Assembly (NCBI RefSeq): GCF_004683865.2
Contig: NZ_CP038439.1
Span: 1,404,501-1,468,500 of the forward strand
Source: Paracoccus liaowanqingii
GTDB taxonomy: Bacteria; Pseudomonadota; Alphaproteobacteria; Rhodobacterales; Rhodobacteraceae
DNA length: 64,000 bases
Direction: 5' to 3'
Part shown: positions 20,963 through 30,794 of the stretch, piece by piece
How the letters are laid out: each line of letters begins with the position of its first letter
Numbering within the stretch: position 1 is the first letter of the stretch
The notes under the pieces: model-generated
What the model saw: the letters and a program-made list of their open reading frames with translations, nothing else
Told to the model about the DNA's origin: nothing
Database searches by the model: none
Program-made: the position numbers and the translations under genes

Positions 20963-22096
20963 ATGTCGCTGAACCCGATCCGTCCCTGGCGCAACATCCC
21001 GCGCCGCATCTCGCGCCAGATCATGGTGGGCAATGTGCCGGTGGGCGGCGATGCGCCCATCAGCGTGCAGACCATGACCAACACCAACGGCCATGACGTG
21101 CGCGCCACGCTGGATCAGGTCATCGCCTGCGCCGAGGCGGGGGCCGACATCGTGCGCATCAGCGCACCGGACCAGGAGACCACCGCGGCGCTGCGCGAGA
21201 TCTGCCGCGAAAGCCCGGTGCCGATCGTGGCGGACATTCATTTCCACTACAAGCGCGCCATCGAGGCGGCCGAGGCGGGCGCCGCCTGCCTGCGCATCAA
21301 CCCGGGCAATATCGGCGACGTGGCCCGCGTGCGCGAGGTGATCCGGGCCGCCAAGGACAACGGCTGCTCGATCCGCATCGGCGTCAATGCGGGGTCGCTG
21401 GAGCGCCATCTGCTGGAGAAATACGGCGAGCCCTGCCCGGATGCGATGGTCGAATCCGGCATGGATCACATCAAGATCCTGCAGGACAACGATTTCCACG
21501 AGTTCAAGATCAGCGTGAAGGCCAGCGACGTGTTCCTGTCGGCGGCCGCCTATGCGCAGTTGGCCGAGATCACCGATGCGCCGATCCATCTGGGCATCAC
21601 CGAGGCCGGCGGCTTCGTCGGCGGCACGGTGAAATCCGCCGTGGGCCTGGGCAACCTGCTCTGGGCGGGGATCGGCGACACGATCCGCGTCAGCCTGTCC
21701 GCCGATCCCGTGCAGGAGGTCAAGGTCGGTTTCGAGATCCTGAAATCGCTTGGCCTGCGGACGCGCGGCGTGCAGATCATCAGCTGCCCGTCCTGCGCGC
21801 GCCAGGGCTTCGACGTGATCCGAACGGTCGAGGCGCTGGAGCAGCGGCTGGAGCACATCAAGACGCCGATGAGCCTGTCGATCATCGGCTGCGTGGTGAA
21901 CGGCCCCGGCGAGGCGCTGATGACCGATCTGGGCTTCACCGGCGGCGGCGCGGGCTCGGGCATGGTCTACATGGCCGGCAAGCAGAGCCACAAGCTGTCC
22001 AACGACCAGATGGTCGATCACATCGTCGAGCTGGTCGAGAAGCGCGCCGAGGTCCTGGAGGCCGAGGCGCGGGCAGCGGAGGCGGCCGCCGAGTAG
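20963..22096 (+). CDS. ispG: (E)-4-hydroxy-3-methylbut-2-enyl-diphosphate synthase
   Basis: Penultimate step of the MEP isoprenoid pathway: MEcPP to HMBPP, using a 4Fe-4S cluster. 377 residues, starting with a TIM-barrel ([15 protein letters not shown] near 32-46; INPGNIG). The cluster ligands C275, C278, C310 and E317 are all in place within SCPSC and GCVVNGPGE. The C-terminal tail is Ala/Glu-rich. Start ATG 20963 follows GGAGG 9 bases upstream. Confidence 0.98.
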   Translation: MSLNPIRPWRNIPRRISRQIMVGNVPVGGDAPISVQTMTNTNGHDVRATLDQVIACAEAGADIVRISAPDQETTAALREICRESPVPIVADIHFHYKRAIEAAEAGAACLRINPGNIGDVARVREVIRAAKDNGCSIRIGVNAGSLERHLLEKYGEPCPDAMVESGMDHIKILQDNDFHEFKISVKASDVFLSAAAYAQLAEITDAPIHLGITEAGGFVGGTVKSAVGLGNLLWAGIGDTIRVSLSADPVQEVKVGFEILKSLGLRTRGVQIISCPSCARQGFDVIRTVEALEQRLEHIKTPMSLSIIGCVVNGPGEALMTDLGFTGGGAGSGMVYMAGKQSHKLSNDQMVDHIVELVEKRAEVLEAEARAAEAAAE

Positions 22097-22189
22097 CGCC
22101 GCGCGAGGATCGGGGGCGCTTCCTCTTGCGGCCGGCCGAGGGCGCTTCATCCCGTCGCTAGCCGGGGGCGCTTCGCCCTGTCGCCGGCC

Positions 22190-22270
22190 GGTGCTCGGAC
22201 CGGTGGCGCTCCGGCCGGTGCTCGGACCGGTGGCGCTCCGGCCGGTGCTCGGACCGGTGGCGCTCCGGCC
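22190..22270. repeat. Tandem repeat, 3 x 27 bp
   Basis: Three exact copies of a 27-base unit beginning GGTGCTCGGACCGGTGG (22190-22216, 22217-22243, 22244-22270), each containing the palindromic CCGG-rich segment. More diverged GGGGGCGCTTC-type segments precede it (22108-22185). It sits between the convergent genes ispG and moaA and directly borders a partial intergenic repeat. Confidence 0.9.
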
Positions 22271-22294
22271 GGCCCCCCCCGAGGATATCTGGAG
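22268..22294. repeat. Partial intergenic repeat, copy F
   Basis: Minus strand reads AGATATCCTCGGGGGGGG, matching the core ATATCCTCGGGGGG of copy B, but the CATCTTGGCA part is lost. The tandem array occupies the place where other copies have their hairpin. Lies 28 bases after the moaA stop. Confidence 0.5.
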
Positions 22295-22321
22295 GCCCGT
22301 CGCCGGGAGCGAGAGAGCGTC

Positions 22322-23338
22322 CTAGCCGCCGGTATGGCTCATGTGGCGGGTCATCTGGCCGTCGATCCTCTGGCGCGAATAGTCGAAGTCATGGCCCTTG
22401 GGCTTGCGGGCGATGGCGGCGCGGATGGTCTGCTCCAAGGCCGCGTCGTCGGGGCTGGCGCGCAGGGGCGCGCGCAGGTCGGCATTGTCCTCTTGGCCCA
22501 GGCACATGAACAGCTCTCCGGTGCAGGTGACGCGGACGCGGTTGCAGCTTTCGCAGAAGTTGTGGGTCAGCGGCGTGATGAAGCCGATCTTCTGGCCCGT
22601 CTCGGCCAGCCTGACATAGCGGGCGGGGCCGCCCGTGCGCTCGGCCAGGTCGATCAGGGTGAAGCGTTCGGCCAGTTGCGCGCGCAGGTCGGACAGGGGC
22701 CAGTACTGATCGAGGCGGTTCTCCTCGCCCATCTCGCCCATCGGCATGACCTCGATGAAGGTCAGGTCATGGCCCTCGTCACCGCACCAGCGGACCAGGT
22801 CGAACAGCTCGCTGTCGTTGACGCCCTTCAGCGCGACGGCGTTGATCTTGACGCGCAGGCCCGCGGCGGTGGCGGCACGGATCCCCTCCAGCACCTGCGG
22901 CAGGCGGCCCCACCGGGTGATCGCCGCGAACTTGTCCGGGTCCAGCGTGTCCAGAGACACGTTCACGCGCCGGACCCCGATCTCGGCCAGCTCCGCCGCG
23001 TGGCGGGCCAGCTGGCTGCCATTGGTGGTCAGCGTCAGCTCGTCCAGGCCCGTGCCCAGATGGCGCGCGACCTGCCGGAAGAACCCCATGATGCCGCGAC
23101 GGACCAGCGGCTCGCCCCCGGTGATGCGCAGCTTGCGCACGCCCAGCCCGATGAAGGCGGTGCAGAGGCGGTCCAGCTCCTCCAGCGTCAGCAGGTCGGC
23201 CTTGGGCAGGAACTGCATGTGTTCGGCCATGCAGTAGACGCAGCGGAAATCGCAGCGGTCCGTGACCGAGACCCGCAGATAGGTGATGGGTCGGGCGAAG
23301 GGGTCGATCAGCGCGGGCAGGGGGGGGTGCATGTCCAT
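22322..23338 (-). CDS. moaA: GTP 3',8-cyclase
   Basis: Radical-SAM enzyme starting molybdenum cofactor synthesis from GTP. 338 residues. The SAM cluster motif CX3CX2C is C29, C33 and C36; a GGEP-type SAM-binding segment ([10 protein letters not shown]) follows; the second cluster's cysteines are in [19 protein letters not shown]; the catalytic C-terminal GG pair is intact at the end (HTGG). moaC and moeA are 17 kb away. The predicted promoter would place the transcript start at or next to this ATG. Confidence 0.97.
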   Translation of the reverse strand: MDMHPPLPALIDPFARPITYLRVSVTDRCDFRCVYCMAEHMQFLPKADLLTLEELDRLCTAFIGLGVRKLRITGGEPLVRRGIMGFFRQVARHLGTGLDELTLTTNGSQLARHAAELAEIGVRRVNVSLDTLDPDKFAAITRWGRLPQVLEGIRAATAAGLRVKINAVALKGVNDSELFDLVRWCGDEGHDLTFIEVMPMGEMGEENRLDQYWPLSDLRAQLAERFTLIDLAERTGGPARYVRLAETGQKIGFITPLTHNFCESCNRVRVTCTGELFMCLGQEDNADLRAPLRASPDDAALEQTIRAAIARKPKGHDFDYSRQRIDGQMTRHMSHTGG

Positions 23339-23344
23339 CCCCCC

Positions 23345-23373
23345 AATCTAGGGTGGCGGCGGGCTGCTCACAA
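23345..23373 (-). promoter_or_regulatory. Promoter of moaA, possibly leaderless
   Basis: Minus strand: TTGTGA (23373-23368), a 17-base spacer, TAGATT (23350-23345). Counting seven bases gives a start at 23338, the A of the moaA ATG. A second ATG at 23332 would leave a six-base leader. Confidence 0.45.
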
Positions 23374-23457
23374 GCGGGGCATTCGGCGCGGCGGGCGGTG
23401 GACCTTGGACGGACCCCGTGTCTAAGCTGCGCCAAGACCGGAACGAAGGAGATTTCG

Positions 23458-23946
23458 ATGCGTCCGACCCCCCTTGCCGCCGCCCTGGGGCTTGCCCTGA
23501 CCCTGGCGGGCTGCACCCAGATGGCTGCGCTGACCGACCGTCCCTCGGCCCCGCAGGCGACCGAGGCGCAGGTCTCGGCCGCCACCGCCGTCACCCGCGC
23601 GCCCAGCCCCCGGCCCGTCGCGCGCGCCACGCCCGCGCAGCTGGATACGACCACGCCCGAACAGCGCGCCGCCGCGGCCCAGGCCCCGGCCAGCGCCGAG
23701 ACGCGGCTTGGCACCACGGTCGGATCGCTTGGCAATCCGTCCGAGGGCGGGTTCTGGATCAAGACGCCCCTGGTGCAGGAACGCGCGCAGGGCCGCATCG
23801 TGAACCCCGCGACCGGGAAATCGGCCCAGGTCGAGCTGATCCCCCTGACCGGCGGCGGCAGCGGCAGCCAGGTCTCGCTGCCCGCGCTGCAGCTTTTGGG
23901 CGTGTCGCTGACCGACCTGCCGACGCTGGAGGTCTACCGCTCCTGA
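23458..23946 (+). CDS. Hypothetical lipoprotein
   Basis: 162 residues with a lipoprotein signal (lipobox LAGC, Cys at 19). An Ala/Pro/Thr-rich linker (about 30-80) precedes a compact C-terminal region with GSLGNPSEGGFWIKTPLV and GRIVNPATGKSAQVELIPL, which looks like a conserved small domain of envelope proteins in this group. Function unknown. Start ATG 23458 has GAAGGAGAT upstream. The 3' end overlaps the convergent next gene by 13 bases. Confidence 0.75.
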   Translation: MRPTPLAAALGLALTLAGCTQMAALTDRPSAPQATEAQVSAATAVTRAPSPRPVARATPAQLDTTTPEQRAAAAQAPASAETRLGTTVGSLGNPSEGGFWIKTPLVQERAQGRIVNPATGKSAQVELIPLTGGGSGSQVSLPALQLLGVSLTDLPTLEVYRS

Positions 23947-24758
23947 TCGGGGGTGAGGTCCGGGGCCTCGGGGTCGGTGTCGGGGGCGGTGTCCGGATCG
24001 GGCGAGGCGGTCGCCTCGGACCCGGTGTCCGGATGACCCTCCGATGCCGGGGTCGCGTCGGCATCGTCAAGATCCTCGGGCTCCATCTCGGCCTCATCCT
24101 CCGCCGCCGCGCGGGCCTCGGCCTGGGCGGCGACACGGTCCTCGTGTGCCTGCTGCCACAGGGCGGCGCGGTCGGGATCGTGCTTGGCCAGATCGCGGAT
24201 CCAGGCCTGGGCTGCCTGACGCACCGCGCCGTTGCGGTCGGTCGACAGCGTCAGTGCCCAGGCCAGCACCGTCTCGCGGATCTCGAGGTCCTGCGGCTTG
24301 GGGTTGTTCATCTTGGCCCAGGGGCCGGTCGCCACCAGCAGCCCGCGCCGCAGCCAGGGGTTGCGGCTGCCGGCCCAGGGCGCGATCCGGTCCAGCCGCG
24401 AAGGGTCCGCGACCAGGCGGCGCGCGGCCGCCGACATCAGCCCGTCGCCGATCTCCTGCCCGTCGATCTGGGGCGCCCAGTCCAGGATCGCGTCCCAGGC
24501 CCCGTCATCGGGGCGCATCCGCGCCTGCACCAGCAGCCGGGCGGCGGTCAGGCGCGCCTCGTGGATGTCGCTGTCCCAGAACGTGCGGGCCAGCGACACG
24601 CGCGCCTCGATGTCCAAGGCCGCGCGCCATTCTGCGGCCAGCGCCTCGATCTGCGCGGGGGGCACGCCCAGGGTCTCGCGGCCGCGCTTGTGGCGGGCGC
24701 TGGCGCGGGCGGCACGGTCGGGGTCGCCCAGGGCGCGCAGCCGGTCCAGGTCCTGCAT
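23934..24758 (-). CDS. DNA alkylation repair (AlkD-like) HEAT-repeat protein
   Basis: 274 residues. The N-terminal ~200 residues are helical repeats with AlkD-type segments: ARTFWDSDIHEARLTAARLL, a WDAILDWA stretch, and NPWLRRGLLVATGPWAK, where Trp and Asp positions resemble those that engage alkylated bases in the AlkD/AlkC superfamily. The last ~60 residues are a disordered Asp/Glu/Ala/Pro tail not found in typical AlkD. Glycosylase activity is inferred from fold only. Confidence 0.72.
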   Translation of the reverse strand: MQDLDRLRALGDPDRAARASARHKRGRETLGVPPAQIEALAAEWRAALDIEARVSLARTFWDSDIHEARLTAARLLVQARMRPDDGAWDAILDWAPQIDGQEIGDGLMSAAARRLVADPSRLDRIAPWAGSRNPWLRRGLLVATGPWAKMNNPKPQDLEIRETVLAWALTLSTDRNGAVRQAAQAWIRDLAKHDPDRAALWQQAHEDRVAAQAEARAAAEDEAEMEPEDLDDADATPASEGHPDTGSEATASPDPDTAPDTDPEAPDLTPDQER

Positions 24759-24875
24759 CGGGATCTCCTTTGATGATCGCCCCTTCTAGGGCGGGGCGGG
24801 CCCATGCTCAAGATCATGGTGGCAGGACCGGGGCCGCCGGGCTAGAAGACCCCGCACAACCTGGAAGGTCCACCC

Positions 24876-26207
24876 ATGTCGCATTCCGCAGATCCCCGTC
24901 CGATGACCGCGCGTCGCGCCGCCCCGCTGTCGGGCGAGGCGCTGGTGCCGGGCGACAAGTCCATCAGCCACCGCGCCCTGATCCTGGGCGCCATGGCCGT
25001 CGGAGAGACGCGGATCACCGGCCTGCTGGAGGGCCAGGACGTGCTGGACACGGCGCGCGCCATGCAGGCCTTCGGCGCGCAGGTGGTCCAGCACGGCCCC
25101 GGCGACTGGTCGGTGCATGGCGTGGGCGTGGGCGGGTTCCGCAGCCCCGAGGGCGTCATCGATTGCGGCAATTCCGGCACCGGCGTGCGGCTGATCATGG
25201 GGGCGATGGCCACGACCCCCGTCACCGCGACCTTCACGGGTGATGCCAGCCTGTCGCGCCGCCCGATGGCGCGGGTGACCGATCCGCTGGCGCAGTTCGG
25301 CGCCCGGATCACAGCGCGCGAGGGCGGCCGCCTGCCGATCACGGTTCAAGGCGCGACCGATCCGGTCCCGGTGACCTACCACACCCCCGTCGCCAGCGCG
25401 CAGATCAAGTCCGCGATCCTGCTGGCGGGCCTCAACGTCCCCGGCGACACGGTGGTGATCGAGCCCGAGCCCACGCGCGACCATTCCGAGCGCATGCTGG
25501 CGGGCTTCGGCGCGCAGATCCGCACCGAAGCGGTGCCCGAGGGGCACAAGGTCACCCTGACCGGCCGCCCCGAGCTGCGCCCGCAGCCGGTGGCGGTTCC
25601 CCGCGATCCCTCCAGCGCGGCCTTTCCGGTGGCGGCGGCGCTGATCGTGCCGGGATCGAACATCCGGGTCCCCGGCGTCAGCCGCAACCCGACGCGCGAC
25701 GGGCTCTATGCCACGCTGCGCGAGATGGGCGCCGACATCACCTATGAGAACCCCCGCGACGAGGGCGGAGAGCCGGTGGCCGACCTGGTCGTCCGCCACG
25801 GCCCGCTGACGGGCGTGACCGTCCCCGCCGCCCGCGCCGCCAGCATGATCGACGAATTCCCGATCCTGTCGGTGATCGCGGCCTTCGCGACCGGTCCCAC
25901 GGTGATGAACGGCGTGGCCGAGCTGCGCGTGAAGGAAAGCGACCGCATCGACGCGATGGCCGTGGGCCTGCGCGCCAATGGCGTGCGCGTCGAGGACACC
26001 CCTGACAGCATGACCGTCCACGGCCAGGCCGGCGTCCCGGGCGGGGGCCACGCGGTCACCCATCTGGACCACCGCATCGCCATGTCCTTCCTGATCCTGG
26101 GGCTGGCGACCGAACGCCCCGTCACCATCGACGATGCCGGGCCGATCACCACGTCCTTTCCCGACTTCGTGCCCCTGATGACCCGCCTCGGCGCCGACGT
26201 CTCCTAG
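24876..26207 (+). CDS. aroA: 3-phosphoshikimate 1-carboxyvinyltransferase (EPSP synthase), class II-like
   Basis: Shikimate pathway enzyme joining shikimate-3-phosphate and PEP. 443 residues. [10 protein letters not shown] at 26-35 binds substrates, and [29 protein letters not shown] and [11 protein letters not shown] are all present. The overall pattern resembles the class II group. At the loop that governs glyphosate binding the sequence is GNSGTG (98-103), with Gly at 101 where the tolerant class II prototype has Ala. Stop TAG is followed within four bases by repeat copy D. Confidence 0.96.
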   Translation: MSHSADPRPMTARRAAPLSGEALVPGDKSISHRALILGAMAVGETRITGLLEGQDVLDTARAMQAFGAQVVQHGPGDWSVHGVGVGGFRSPEGVIDCGNSGTGVRLIMGAMATTPVTATFTGDASLSRRPMARVTDPLAQFGARITAREGGRLPITVQGATDPVPVTYHTPVASAQIKSAILLAGLNVPGDTVVIEPEPTRDHSERMLAGFGAQIRTEAVPEGHKVTLTGRPELRPQPVAVPRDPSSAAFPVAAALIVPGSNIRVPGVSRNPTRDGLYATLREMGADITYENPRDEGGEPVADLVVRHGPLTGVTVPAARAASMIDEFPILSVIAAFATGPTVMNGVAELRVKESDRIDAMAVGLRANGVRVEDTPDSMTVHGQAGVPGGGHAVTHLDHRIAMSFLILGLATERPVTIDDAGPITTSFPDFVPLMTRLGADVS

Positions 26208-26210
26208 CCC

Positions 26211-26270
26211 TTTCTTCTTCACGAAAATATCCCGGGGGGAGTCCGCAGGACGGGGGGCAGCGCCCCCCCC
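26211..26270. repeat. Intergenic structured repeat, copy D
   Basis: Starts four bases after the aroA stop. Core TTTCTTCTTCACGAAAATAT and CCCGGGGGG, a small hairpin GTCC-GCA-GGAC (26241-26251) and a larger hairpin GGGGGGC-AG-CGCCCCCC. Nearly identical over about 58 bases to copy E at 41632-41689, 15 kb away. Confidence 0.85.
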
Positions 26271-26277
26271 TCTCTTG

Positions 26278-28170
26278 CTAGGCCCGCACCGGATAGCCCA
26301 CGCCCGCCAAGGCCGCGCGGATCTCGTCCAGGATCGCCGGATCGTCGATCGTCGCGGGGGCCACGACCTCGCAGCCATCCGCGATCTTGGCCATCGTGGC
26401 GCGCAGGATCTTGCCCGAGCGGGTCTTGGGCAGGCGGTCCACGACGCAGGCGGTCTTGAAGGCCGCGACCGGGCCGATGCGGTCGCGGACCATGCGCACG
26501 ACCTCGGCGGTGATCTGGGCCGGGTCGGTCTCGACCCCCTTCTTGAGGCACAGAAGGCCAAGCGGCGCCTGGCCCTTCAGCGCATCCGCCACCCCGATCA
26601 CCGCGCATTCCGCGACGGCGGGATGGGCGGCCAGCACCTCCTCCATGCCGCCGGTGGACAGGCGGTGGCCCGCGACGTTGATCACGTCGTCGGTGCGCGC
26701 CATGATCCAGACATAGCCGTCCTCGTCGACATAGCCCGCATCGCCGGTCTCGTAGAAGCCGGGGAAATGGTCCAGATAGGCGCGGCGGAACCGGTCTTCG
26801 GCATTCCACAGCGTCGGCAGCGTGCCCGGCGGCAGGGGCAGCCTGATGGCGATGGCGCCAAGCGTGCCGGGGGCCACCGGATGGCCGCCCTCGTCCAGCA
26901 CCTGCACGTCATAGCCGGGCATGGGCAGGGTCGGGCTGCCCTTGCGGATGGGCATCAGGCCCACGCCAAGGGGGTTGGCGGCGATGGCCCAGCCCGTCTC
27001 GGTCTGCCACCAGTGGTCGATCACCGGCACCTTCAGCCGCTCCTCGGCCCAGGTGACGGTGTCGGGATCGGCGCGCTCTCCCGCCAGGAACATCGCCTTG
27101 AGGCTGGACAGGTCGTACTGGCCCACCAGCTTGCCCTCGGGGTCGTCGCGCTTGACGGCGCGGATGGCGGTGGGGGCGGTGAAGAAGCTCTTCACCTTGT
27201 GGTCCGCGACCACCCGCCAGAAGGTCCCGGCATCGGGGGTGCCCACGGGCTTGCCCTCGAAGACCACGGTCGTCGCCCCGGCGATCAGCGGGCCATAGAC
27301 GATATAGCTGTGCCCCACGACCCAGCCCACGTCCGAGGCCACCCAGAAGACCTCGCCCGGGCCGATGTCGTAGATATGCGGCACGCTCCAGGCCAGGGCG
27401 ACCAAGTGGCCGGCGGTGTGGCGCACCACGCCCTTGGGCTGGCCGGTCGTGCCCGAGGTATAGAGGATATAGGCCGGGTGGTTGCCCTCGACCGGGACGC
27501 AGTCCACCGGATCGGCGGCCGCCACGGCCTCGGTCCAGTCCAGATCGCGGCCCGCCACCATCTCGGCCACGCAATCGGGGCGCTGGAAGACGATGGTGAA
27601 ATCGGGCTTGTGGGCGGCCTCGGCGATGGCGCGGTCCATCAGGGGCTTGTAGGGAACGACGCGGCCCGGCTCCAGCCCGCAGCTGGCGGCAATGATCGCG
27701 CGGGGGCGGGCATCGTCGATGCGCACGGCCAGCTCGTGGGCGGCAAAGCCGCCGAAGACGACCGAATGGATCGCGCCGATCCGGGCGCAGGCCAGCATCG
27801 CCTGCAGCGCCTCGGGGATCATCGGCATGTAGATGATGACGCGGTCGCCCTTGCCGATGCCGCGCGCGGCCAGCACGCCCGCCAGCCGCGCCACCTGGTC
27901 CTGCAGCTGGGCATAGGTCAGGCGCGAGACGCTGTGCGTCATCGGGCTGTCGTGGATTACCGCCAGCCGGTCGCCATGGCCCGCCGCGACATGGCGGTCG
28001 ACGGCGTTCCAGCAGGTGTTGACCATGCCGTCCGCGAACCACTCCCCGGCCGGGCCCTGATCGAAGAAGGCGCGGCTCGGGGGCGCGGTCCAGTCGACCG
28101 CATCGGCCGCCTGCATCCAGAACGCCTCCGGATCGGCCTTCCAGCGCGCGTAAAGGTCCTGATAAGACAT
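26278..28170 (-). CDS. prpE: Propionyl-CoA synthetase
   Basis: Acyl-adenylate-forming enzyme activating propionate (and possibly acetate) to its CoA ester. 630 residues, as for PrpE rather than Acs (about 650). The AMP-binding P-loop YTSGTTGQPKG, motif VASDVGWVVGHSYIVYGPL, YETGDAG, and the C-terminal catalytic Lys in RSGKILR are visible. ATG 28170 follows GGGAGGGG. Upstream are a TTTGCAAA palindrome and further TGCAAACCC repeats, suggestive of short-chain acyl-CoA control. Confidence 0.93.
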   Translation of the reverse strand: MSYQDLYARWKADPEAFWMQAADAVDWTAPPSRAFFDQGPAGEWFADGMVNTCWNAVDRHVAAGHGDRLAVIHDSPMTHSVSRLTYAQLQDQVARLAGVLAARGIGKGDRVIIYMPMIPEALQAMLACARIGAIHSVVFGGFAAHELAVRIDDARPRAIIAASCGLEPGRVVPYKPLMDRAIAEAAHKPDFTIVFQRPDCVAEMVAGRDLDWTEAVAAADPVDCVPVEGNHPAYILYTSGTTGQPKGVVRHTAGHLVALAWSVPHIYDIGPGEVFWVASDVGWVVGHSYIVYGPLIAGATTVVFEGKPVGTPDAGTFWRVVADHKVKSFFTAPTAIRAVKRDDPEGKLVGQYDLSSLKAMFLAGERADPDTVTWAEERLKVPVIDHWWQTETGWAIAANPLGVGLMPIRKGSPTLPMPGYDVQVLDEGGHPVAPGTLGAIAIRLPLPPGTLPTLWNAEDRFRRAYLDHFPGFYETGDAGYVDEDGYVWIMARTDDVINVAGHRLSTGGMEEVLAAHPAVAECAVIGVADALKGQAPLGLLCLKKGVETDPAQITAEVVRMVRDRIGPVAAFKTACVVDRLPKTRSGKILRATMAKIADGCEVVAPATIDDPAILDEIRAALAGVGYPVRA

Positions 28171-28283
28171 GGTTTCCCCTCCCTGAGATTGACAGATGCT
28201 GTCGCAGGAAGGGGGCTGTCGCGCAACAGTGTTAGCGGCAGCAGAGGGTCGTGCGCGGCGGATTGCCCGGCAGGCGGGCGGCA

Positions 28284-28345
28284 GGGTTTGCAAAGCGGAT
28301 GATGCTGCAAACCCCGGCTTGCGCCGCCCCGGATTCTGCAAACCC
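28284..28345. promoter_or_regulatory. TTTGCAAA palindrome with three TGCAAACCC half-sites upstream of prpE
   Basis: TTTGCAAA at 28287-28294 is part of an inverted GGGTTTGCA (28284-28292), paired with TGCAAACCC at 28306-28314 and a further direct copy at 28337-28345. TTTGCAAA is the element recognised by ScfR-type regulators (PccR, RamB) of short-chain acyl-CoA metabolism; its place about 115-175 bases ahead of prpE fits that role. Inference, not proof. Confidence 0.5.
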
Positions 28346-28365
28346 CGGGGCGGGCCTGAGGCGAA

Positions 28366-30645
28366 TCAGCCGTAATGCGTGACCGGGGTGCCGGCCAGCA
28401 CGCTCATATTCAGCAGGCCGCGCGTGGTGATGGACGGCGTGACGATATGGGCGCGGTTGCCCATGCCCATCAGGATCGGCCCGACCTCCAGCCCGCCCGC
28501 CCGCATCTTGAGCGCGTTCCGCACGCCCGAGGCGGCGTCGGTGCCCGCGAAGACCAGCACGTTGGCCACGCCCTCCAGCCGCGATCCGGGGAAGATCCGC
28601 TCGCGCAGCTCGGGGTCCAACGCGGCATCGACATGCATCTCGCCGTCATAGGTGAAGTCGGGGCTGCGGGCGTCCAGCATGGCCAGCGCGTCGCGCATCT
28701 TGCGGCCCGAATAGCTGTCGGTATTGCCGAACTGCGAATGGCTGCAGAGCGCGATCTTTGGCGGCAGGCCGAAGCGGCGGACATGGCGCGCGGCCCCCAT
28801 CACCGTCTCCATCACCTGCTGGGGGGTGGGGTCGTTGTGGCACTGGGTGTCCGCGATGAACAGCGGACCGTCCTCCAGGATGATCATCGACAGGGCGGCC
28901 ACCGGCTCCAGCCCGTCGCGGGCCAGGATCTGGCGGACATATTGCAGATGCCAGCTGTACTGCCCGAAGGTGCCGCAGATCAGGCTGTCGGCTTCGCCGC
29001 GATGGACCATCACGGCGCCGATGGCGGTGGTGTTGGTGCGCATGATCGCCCGCGCGATGTCGGGCGTCACGCCGCGCCGCGCCATCAGCCCGTGATACGT
29101 CTCCCAGTAGTCGCGATAGCGGGGGTCGTTCTCGGGGTTCACGATCTGGAAGTCGCGCTCGGGCCGGATCGGCAGGCCCGCGCGTTCGGCGCGCATGGCG
29201 ATGACCTCCGGGCGGCCGATCAGGATCGGCACGTCGGTGGTTTCCTCCAGCATGGCATTGGCGGCACGCAGCACGCGCTCGTCCTCGCCCTCGGCAAAGA
29301 CGATGCGGCGGGTGACGGTCGCGGCGGCCTCGAAGACCGGGCGCATGATCAGCCCCGAGCGGAAGACCGAATCGTCCAGCTTCTGCTTGTAGGCGGTCAG
29401 GTCGGGCAGGGGGCGCGTGGCCACGCCCGTCTCCATCGCGGCGCGGGCCACGGCGCTGCTGACCACGCCCATCAGGCGCGGATCGAAGGGCTTGGGGATC
29501 AGGTAGTCGGCGCCGAAGGTCAGCGTCTCGCCGCGATAGGCGGTGGCGGCCTCGGCGGCGGTGGTGGCGCGGGCCAGGGCTGCGATGCCCTCGATGCAGG
29601 CGATCTTCATCTCGTCGTTGATGGTCGTGGCGCCCACGTCCAGCGCGCCGCGGAAGATGAAGGGAAAGCACAGGACGTTGTTGACCTGGTTGGGAAAGTC
29701 GCTGCGCCCGGTGGCGATGATCGCATCGGGGGCCACGGCGCGCGCGGCCTCGGGGTCGATCTCGGGATTGGGGTTGGCCAGGGCGAAGATGATCGGGCGC
29801 GGGGCCATGCGGCCCACCATCTCGGGCGTCAGCACGCCGGGGCCGGACAGGCCCAGGAACAGGTCGGCGCCGTCGATCACCTCGGCCAGCGCCCGCTTGT
29901 CCGAGGCCTGGGCATAGGCGGCCTTCTGCGGGTTCATGTCGACCTCGCGGCCCTCGTGGACCAGCCCGTGGATGTCACACAGCCAGACATTCTCGCGCTT
30001 CACGCCCAGCTTCAGCAGCATGTCGAGGCAGGCGATCCCCGCCGCCCCTCCGCCGGTCGAGACGATGCGGATGTCCTCGAACGCCTTGCCCGCGATGCGC
30101 AGCGCATTGGTCGCCGCGGCGCCCACGACGATGGCGGTGCCGTGCTGGTCGTCGTGAAAGACCGGGATGTTCATCCGCTCGCGGCAGATGCGTTCCACGA
30201 TGAAGCAGTCGGGGGCCTTGATGTCTTCCAGGTTGATGGCGCCGAAGGTCGGTTCCAGTGCGCAGACGATCTCGGCCAACTTGTGCGGATCGGGCTCGTC
30301 CAGCTCGATGTCGAAGCAGTCGATGTTGGCGAATTTCTTGAAGAGCACCGCCTTGCCCTCCATCACCGGCTTGGAGGCCAGCGCGCCGATATTGCCTAGG
30401 CCCAGCACGGCGGTGCCGTTGGTGACCACGCCCACCAGGTTGCCCTTGGTGGTATAGCGCGCGGCGGTCTGCGGGTCGGCCTTGATCTCGAGGCAGGCTT
30501 CGGCGACGCCCGGCGAATAGGCGCGCGCCAGATCGCGGCCGTTGGCCATGGGCTTGGTGGCCCGGATCTCCAGCTTTCCCGGTCGCGGGAACTCGTGATA
30601 ATCCAGGGCCGCCTGTCGCGCGCTGTCCTGCCTGCGGTCTTCCAT
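28366..30645 (-). CDS. maeB: NADP-dependent malic enzyme with phosphotransacetylase-like domain
   Basis: Oxidative decarboxylation of malate to pyruvate, supplying NADPH and pyruvate. 759 residues, the long MaeB form. The N-terminal ~420 residues are the malic domain ([52 protein letters not shown]). The C-terminal ~330 resemble phosphate acetyltransferase and are probably regulatory. The start codon has an inverted repeat 22 bases upstream that may be its operator. Confidence 0.95.
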   Translation of the reverse strand: MEDRRQDSARQAALDYHEFPRPGKLEIRATKPMANGRDLARAYSPGVAEACLEIKADPQTAARYTTKGNLVGVVTNGTAVLGLGNIGALASKPVMEGKAVLFKKFANIDCFDIELDEPDPHKLAEIVCALEPTFGAINLEDIKAPDCFIVERICRERMNIPVFHDDQHGTAIVVGAAATNALRIAGKAFEDIRIVSTGGGAAGIACLDMLLKLGVKRENVWLCDIHGLVHEGREVDMNPQKAAYAQASDKRALAEVIDGADLFLGLSGPGVLTPEMVGRMAPRPIIFALANPNPEIDPEAARAVAPDAIIATGRSDFPNQVNNVLCFPFIFRGALDVGATTINDEMKIACIEGIAALARATTAAEAATAYRGETLTFGADYLIPKPFDPRLMGVVSSAVARAAMETGVATRPLPDLTAYKQKLDDSVFRSGLIMRPVFEAAATVTRRIVFAEGEDERVLRAANAMLEETTDVPILIGRPEVIAMRAERAGLPIRPERDFQIVNPENDPRYRDYWETYHGLMARRGVTPDIARAIMRTNTTAIGAVMVHRGEADSLICGTFGQYSWHLQYVRQILARDGLEPVAALSMIILEDGPLFIADTQCHNDPTPQQVMETVMGAARHVRRFGLPPKIALCSHSQFGNTDSYSGRKMRDALAMLDARSPDFTYDGEMHVDAALDPELRERIFPGSRLEGVANVLVFAGTDAASGVRNALKMRAGGLEVGPILMGMGNRAHIVTPSITTRGLLNMSVLAGTPVTHYG

Positions 30646-30667
30646 CTCTGCGCCTCCGGTTTCAGAA

Positions 30668-30687
30668 TTGGTTTACCGTTAAACCAA
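30668..30687. promoter_or_regulatory. Perfect inverted repeat ahead of maeB
   Basis: TTGGTTTA-CCGT-TAAACCAA, an AT-rich 8+8 palindrome in GC-rich DNA. Located 22 bases before maeB and 107 bases before cdd. The TTGGT...ACCAA arms resemble operators of GntR-family regulators, but the protein is unknown. Confidence 0.6.
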
Positions 30688-30794
30688 ATTCCGCTGGACG
30701 AACAGCGCGCTTGTGCCCGGCCATGCGCGGCCTTGCGCCTTGCGCGGCGCGGGCGCAGATTGGCCGCCGGGATCACGGGACAAGGGGACGGATC

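Noticed and set aside
22190..22270. Possible CRISPR array
   Set aside because: Units are contiguous with no spacers, only three copies, and no cas genes are nearby.
28230..28243. CceR-like operator (TGTTAGCGGCAGCA) upstream of prpE
   Set aside because: Only one half matches the palindromic form I recall, and the motif is too short to support.
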